From the NCBI RefSeq assembly GCF_964340395.1, contig NC_135558.1, positions 17,938,271 through 18,002,270 on the forward strand: a DNA stretch of 64,000 nucleotides, in the 5' to 3' direction. The translations under genes and the position numbers were made by a program. The stretch is from Glandiceps talaboti. Taxonomy: Eukaryota > Hemichordata > Enteropneusta > Spengelidae. Below are positions 58,726 to 64,000 of the stretch, piece after piece; the first letter of the stretch is position 1; every line of letters begins with the position of its first letter. The notes under the pieces are model-generated. The model was not told the origin of the DNA, searched no databases, and saw only the letters and a list, made by a program, of their open reading frames with translations.

Positions 58726-59217
58726 GTAAGACCACAGATCAGTAGTAATTGTCTACTTGGTGGAGTTGTTATTAAAACAGGAAAAGAAATTTAAATTACA
58801 GTGTTAATTTCCCCTATATGACTTCCATTTCAAATTATTAGCTTATGTAACTAATGCAATTAGCATACATGTATTTGCATAATAATATATTCAATTATGT
58901 ACTCTATCCCAGAGGCCTAGAGGTCAAATGAATCAAGCGTACTTTCACCAATTTACACAATACAAAAATAATGACATCCTCACTTTCTGAAATGAAAAAA
59001 AAAATTTGATTTCCATTACAACTAGCACTCTAAATGTCTGTTTTCACATGTATATGGAGTCCCTAATCCTGCCATGGCCATTGTCTTTTTATACATGGAC
59101 ATCACTAGACCTGAATAGAGGTGGGTATTCTATAAGTGCAGTGTTATGGCTAATAATATGTGGACAATATGACACCTTATTTCATGAATAAAACATACAT
59201 TCAACAAACAGTGCAAA

Positions 59218-59218
59218 T

Positions 59219-59255
<37 letters not shown>
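59218..59255. repeat. (AAC)n microsatellite
   Basis: About twelve AAC units. Confidence 0.92.
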
Positions 59256-59775
59256 TTCTACCAGTTTTCGGATAAAAAACGATTCAAAATTTAATGTAGG
59301 GGTAAATTTTCATCATATCTATTTGATAAGCTAATAATACATGATCTGACTCAGTCTCACAGACTGGGTATAACATGAAACAACTTCATTTCAGCACATT
59401 CTGAAATGTCAATATCAGCAATAGATAGCAATTCATCTTGAAGCTCAATTTCATTTCAGTACTGGCTCGTATCGAAATATCAATCTCTCACAAGTTATGA
59501 TGCATATATCAGATATCAATTTATTTTAAGGGTTCAATTTATTTCCAAATGTCTATCTGTCATTATATTACTGATACATGTATTTATTGGTTTACAATAA
59601 AATCCAGTGTTCCCACTGACGCCTGTCAGACACGAGTCTCAATGTTGGTTCACTTATGTACATGTAAACCACTCGGAGTGTATTATATAAACAGAAACAA
59701 CACCTGCATCTTACAGGCTAGTCAGATACGAAAATGACTGAAAATATCCTATATTATCATCGTTTAGGCCTATAA

Positions 59776-60131
59776 AAATAAATTGTTTGGTTCCGGTTAC
59801 TGTATACCCGACCCCCAACTAGTTTTTCACTGCTGACCCTGAACTTTTTTTGTGCGTATTCAAGAAAAAATAATAAAATCGTGAAAATTGTGAAGTCTCG
59901 CAAGAAATATGGGTTTGGAAACAGACATCAACTTAAAAAGACACTATAAAACTGTTCTTCTAATCTGTAATGGCTGTACATCTGATGAGAAGAAACCAAT
60001 AACATAGAGATAATAACTACCTGAACTAGACACTTACATATGAAAAAAAAAAATCTAAAAAAAATAAACTAAAAAATCCACCTATTCTAAAATGAGCGTA
60101 ATTGGAACCACATAATTTTTTAGTTAGGCCT
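59776..60131 (+). repeat. About 360-bp dispersed repeat, copy 2, flanked by a duplicated segment
   Basis: Second copy of 44806-45174. It is bracketed by two similar stretches, about 59702-59745 and 60146-60185, each with CTGCATCTTACAGGCTAG, as if it had inserted into a repeat or duplicated its target. Confidence 0.7.
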
Positions 60132-60389
60132 AAGCGGAAACTATGCCTGCATCTTACAGGCTAGCCAGATGCTAAAATGTTTGAAAAATATACTATATTA
60201 CCATATACATTGTATATCAACAGGAAAACATGCCATTTCCAAGGTTTGATGCATGATAAAATCACTGAGGCTTGATACATCAACACAGCTGTGTATATTT
60301 CCTATTTCTTGTCTATTTCAATCCATTGATGTACAGTATAAAGATTCAGCTGTCGAAATCAGAATTTTAATAGCTGATGAAATTGCACT

Positions 60390-61075
60390 ATATTGCCTAC
60401 GTCATCTGACAATGACATACATGTACATGTACTGTAGTGTAGTGGCATGTAGATGTATTCAATCATGTATTTGCAAAGGTTTGGTAACCTTGGTAACAGA
60501 GGAGCAAATCTAGTGAACTGTTTGGTAACCTTGGTAACAGAGGAGGAAATCCAACAAACTCTTTGCATAGATGTCTGTCTGTACCAGTCTGTCTGACCCT
60601 TCGCTGTTGTACTAGATAAAGTACCATGTATGACAACAGTGTCTGTTGCTATGTGCATTTATTTGAATAGCTACGGTTGAAAATCTATCCATTGCAATGA
60701 CTGTTGTTGAAAGAACATGATGTTTATTACAGCATGGCTGATGAAATTAATTCACATATTTTAACAAATTTGTAATTTATGATTGATTTGTAATTTCAAA
60801 AGTGATATTTCAGCTTAAATAAGTGTTATTGTCATCACTTTATTTTATTACAATACGGTTCACGTCAATTGCATTACTGTTTTTGTTTTGGTAAACAAGG
60901 TTAGATACATTGTAGATTGACACAGACATCTACATGTACATGAATGCAAAGAGTTTACTAGAGTTGCTCCTCTGTTGCCAAGGTTACCAGAGTTTACTAG
61001 GTTTGCTCCTGTTACCAAGGTAACCAAACCTTTGCAAATGCATGGAATACATGCCACTACAGTATAAAGTGCAAT
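60390..61075. repeat. Long inverted repeat (foldback) with 150-bp-class arms
   Basis: The left arm (about 60418-60580) contains GCAAAGGTTTGGTAACCTTG and GTAACAGAGGAGCAAATC. The right arm (about 60930-61060) contains the complement, GTTACCAAGGTAACCAAACC then TTTGC. Each arm also holds two short tandem units. The spacer is about 350 bp. Confidence 0.75.
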
Positions 61076-62942
61076 TTGATGTTGTGAACAATCGTTGATT
61101 GTTGCTAACACCAAGGTACATGCTGACACTGATCGAAAACATATGGTATAACGGTGGTGACCCTGAATGAGGTCAGGTCATATGTCATACATACAATGAC
61201 AAGAGACACAAAAACTTGTATGTGATAAATACATCACCACCTCCTCATCTACAGTGCAACGTCAAATTCCCGAGGCAAGGCACTCTTGACAAAAAACACT
61301 GGTAGGATATCCCTGGTAAAATGACTGGGGAACTAAGATAGAATTTTCATACCTCCATGCACTGTCCTTAAACAAAAAACATGAAGCTTACAAATATACA
61401 TTAAATTTCCAAATCAGTCCCTTGCAATGGTATACAATGTAAATTTTAATATTAATAATAAATTATTGGCTTCTAAATTTTCAAAAATTTTCTTACCATG
61501 GGAGGGGGACCCCCCCCCCCCAGCACCTGCTTCACAGCCATCCATCTACGACTACAAGCCCACATACTTCAAAAATTATCTACTTCATTGAATTTTAAAT
61601 TTATGACCATGTTCTGATAACCAAAATATGACTCGAGTCACGTTTTCATAAAATGATACCATGCATAAAGATAACAATATCTCCAATGTAAGTATTACTG
61701 GTAGGAAACTTTGATGCAGAACTAAAATTATTTTTAAGCAATCGCCGACAATACTACGATGTATGTAGGTTTAACACCCACATCAAACATCACAAGGTTT
61801 AAACTGAGCTAAAATGGAAACAAAGTTGTAATAATACAGGTACAAAAACTTAACGTTGTGAGTGGCCATTCTTTGTAACGTATGATGCAAATATAACGGG
61901 CTGAGCGTAAAGATGAACTTTTTTTTGCATATCATATTCATATGAGGAATTAATTAATTTGCAACCTATAAATTAATCATATCTAATCATCTTTTATTTC
62001 TTTGTTTATTTCTTCAGTCAGGAAGATCTAACAGGTGACTCACGTCTATACATGTAAATGTGGACACCCCCCCCCCACCCCCCCCCCCCCCCACCCCCCT
62101 CCTCAACATACAGATCTATGGCAATGCATTTACACAAACTAAATTGAGCGATCTGATGATTTCATTTTTGGGAAGAACCCAGAAACTGTACAGTAATTAG
62201 CTTCATGACTGTAGCGAAAATACCCCAAAATCCCAACCCTGTGTACATGATACTATCAACACTAAGGATAATTTTATCATTACTTCACTGCATATGAATC
62301 CATGATTCTATTCCATTCCATTAATTTAAGAACATAAGAATTGAAAATCAGGATTTTCCAAATTTTTAAGTTTTTGTGTACAAAAAAAATACCCCTCCTT
62401 CCTCCCTCCATAGAATTTAATTAAAATATTCACTTACATATTAAAATTAATTGTGCTTTTACATGTAGTTGAAGTATGCAACTTTCAAGTCTGTCTTTAC
62501 AAAGTCATCACTCAGCAATATGATTAATATTCAAAGCAGGTTATAACAATACTTTACCTACGTAATATTAAAGTACCTGCAGTAATTTCAATGAAGTTTT
62601 GTCACAAACGTTTTCAAAAAACCAACAGTACATACATTACAAGCATAATTCATCCTACTGAAGACTAACAGTATCACGCCCTTTGATGTATTTTTTGATC
62701 TGCTACACTGCAGTGTAGTCTGTTTACTGCACTGTTGGTGATTTCCATAGTTGTCAGACTTCACAGCCAGCACAGTAAACAGGATAGCTACATTGTACAC
62801 TGCAATTTTCACGGTTCAGATCCACACAGTTTTGTTATTTTTGTTGACACATAAAAAATAGTTTGTAATACTAGAATATATTTACTCATCACCGTGGTAA
62901 CAATGATATCTGTAGCATTACTTGCAGACAAACTACCTGAAT

Positions 62943-63212
62943 CAGGGGTGAACAAATCATTTTGTGAACTGTTGGTCCCCGGACCAGAACCTTAAAAAAT
63001 CCAGTGGTCCTGCTGAAAGAATTAGTGGTCCCAGGTCCCGCTAATGTGAAACATTAAATCTTGCCTATGAATCTGTATATTCAGACAATTTTTTAACATA
63101 GTTATTAACAGTAAGGTACTGGTCCAACGGACCAGACAAGGTAAAATTTGTGTGGTCCGCCCAAACAAATCGCTAGTCCCGGACCCAGGACCAGTGGATT
63201 TGTTCACCCCTG
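62943..63212. mobile_element. 270-bp MITE with CAGGGGTGAACAAATC ends
   Basis: The ends CAGGGGTGAACAAATC and GATTTGTTCACCCCTG are exact complements. Flanked by TGAAT on both sides (62938-62942, 63213-63217). The interior is rich in GGTCC/GGACC. CAGGGG ends recall hAT, but the visible duplication is only five bases. Confidence 0.8.
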
Positions 63213-63881
63213 TGAATGATTCGATACCAAAGTTTTGGGTGGTCCAAGAAATTCTCCTTGACAGTAGGACAGGCGGGGCAGAGGTCACGTTTACTGTTAT
63301 GATTGTCTGGATCGAATCACTCTTGTCTGACCGACATTCATTAGGTTGCATATTATTTCCCCTACACATTTGTGATTGCACTCATACCATTCAAATTAGA
63401 TAACTTTATGACATAGATAATTTGCCTTCATCATTTTAGCCTTGATGTTTTGATTGGTAACTGCCCTCATAATGCCCAGGCCAGGGTACAAATACATTTA
63501 CATGTACGTTTTTTTGTAGTCTGTACCCACTTCAACGTATACATGATCATTATGCATAAGTTGAGTTGTATGCGAGTACTTGTATATATTTAGACAAACA
63601 AGTTGCCACAAGTCTAGCCTAGAGTCAAATCATGTGGGATTTTGGTTATCGCCTCTCCCCACTGTAGCATATTAAGATAACATTTTTATATCTGAAGGAT
63701 GGACCAGAAAGCTAATGCAAGTTCTTTTTGTTTTTGGGGTTTTGAAATTTACCTGCTGTGAGATGGAGAAGGGAGCAGTATGATGTTAATATAATATTAT
63801 TACCATATTCATTGATCATACGCCTTTATTTCAGGTTTGAGTGTACAACTGTTACCCATTATCCTAGACAGTGACGAGGGG

Positions 63882-64000
63882 CAGTGTGCCCTCTCTAATG
63901 ATAGCCACATTTTATAATTGTAAGTCAGTAAAACTGGCATTTCTTGTGAGTCACCACATAGTAAGAGATAGGAGAACACCAAATTTTGGTGCCTCACTAG
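63882..64000. mobile_element. hAT-like MITE, copy 4, cut by the window edge
   Basis: Starts CAGTGTGCCCTCT and follows copy 3 through GAGTCACCACATAGTAAGAG and CACCAAATTTTGGTG. The right end lies beyond 64000. Confidence 0.8.

Larger units (their letters stand above)
54994..64000. other. GCLM intron or upstream region, no coding exon recognised
   Basis: I searched both strands for the N-terminal GCLM exons (the region with FPDVLECTVS and KVSAKLFI in vertebrates) and found none with usable splice sites. The stretch is filled by an L2/CR1-like 3' end, a hAT-type MITE, a foldback element, dispersed repeats and C-rich runs. Confidence 0.55.

Noticed and set aside
63022-63381. 119-codon minus-strand frame
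   Set aside because: Most of it lies in the CAGGGGTG-ended MITE; no recognisable domain.

Overview
This is an intron-rich, AT-rich eukaryotic window. It holds long vertebrate-like introns with GT/AG borders, abundant short inverted-repeat transposons (MITEs), micro- and minisatellites, and 3' ends of L2/CR1-like retrotransposons. The proteins fit a bilaterian animal. The repeat content suggests a marine invertebrate, with a hemichordate or other invertebrate deuterostome as my best guess. The sequence alone does not fix the species. Gene layout: (1) 188-15633, minus strand, a complete 16-exon DARS2 (mitochondrial aspartyl-tRNA synthetase, 632 codons after joining). (2) 15634-16257, a 624-bp divergent promoter interval. 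(3) 16258-37406, plus strand, a complete 13-exon RABL6 (Rab-like GTPase, 740 codons after joining). (4) 37407-51948, about 14.5 kb with no supportable coding exon; RABL6 and GCLM converge on it. (5) 51949-54993, minus strand, the last three exons of GCLM (glutamate-cysteine ligase modifier subunit). Its 5' exons were not found in the remaining 9 kb and probably lie past the right edge. A short open frame at 3-152 may be the end of another plus-strand gene converging on DARS2. All exon joins were checked for GT/AG borders and for phase: 1899 bp for DARS2 and 2223 bp for RABL6, both divisible by three. The most interesting object is a 5.5-kb DNA transposon at 21268-26816, lying antisense in RABL6 intron 2. 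It has imperfect terminal inverted repeats of about 130-140 bp, a probable 5-bp target duplication and one intact intronless frame. From its first ATG the frame encodes 1521 residues. The protein has two N-terminal C2HC zinc-finger-like modules, a middle region with candidate RNase-H-type acidic residues, a C-terminal block whose acidic motifs resemble FEN1/XPG-type nucleases, and a final CXC (tesmin/TSO1-like) cysteine cluster. Both inverted repeats carry a near-consensus CTCF-type motif, in divergent orientation. The element appears to have inserted at the end of an older MITE next to a higher-order tandem array made from that MITE's end. Other repeats of note are a hAT-like MITE family with one perfect 8-bp target duplication, several foldback MITEs, a roughly 330-bp repeat in four copies, and two direct repeats bracketing RABL6 exon 12. 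RABL6 exon 11 also has a partial tandem duplication that copies its splice donor. No tRNA, rRNA or CRISPR array was seen.
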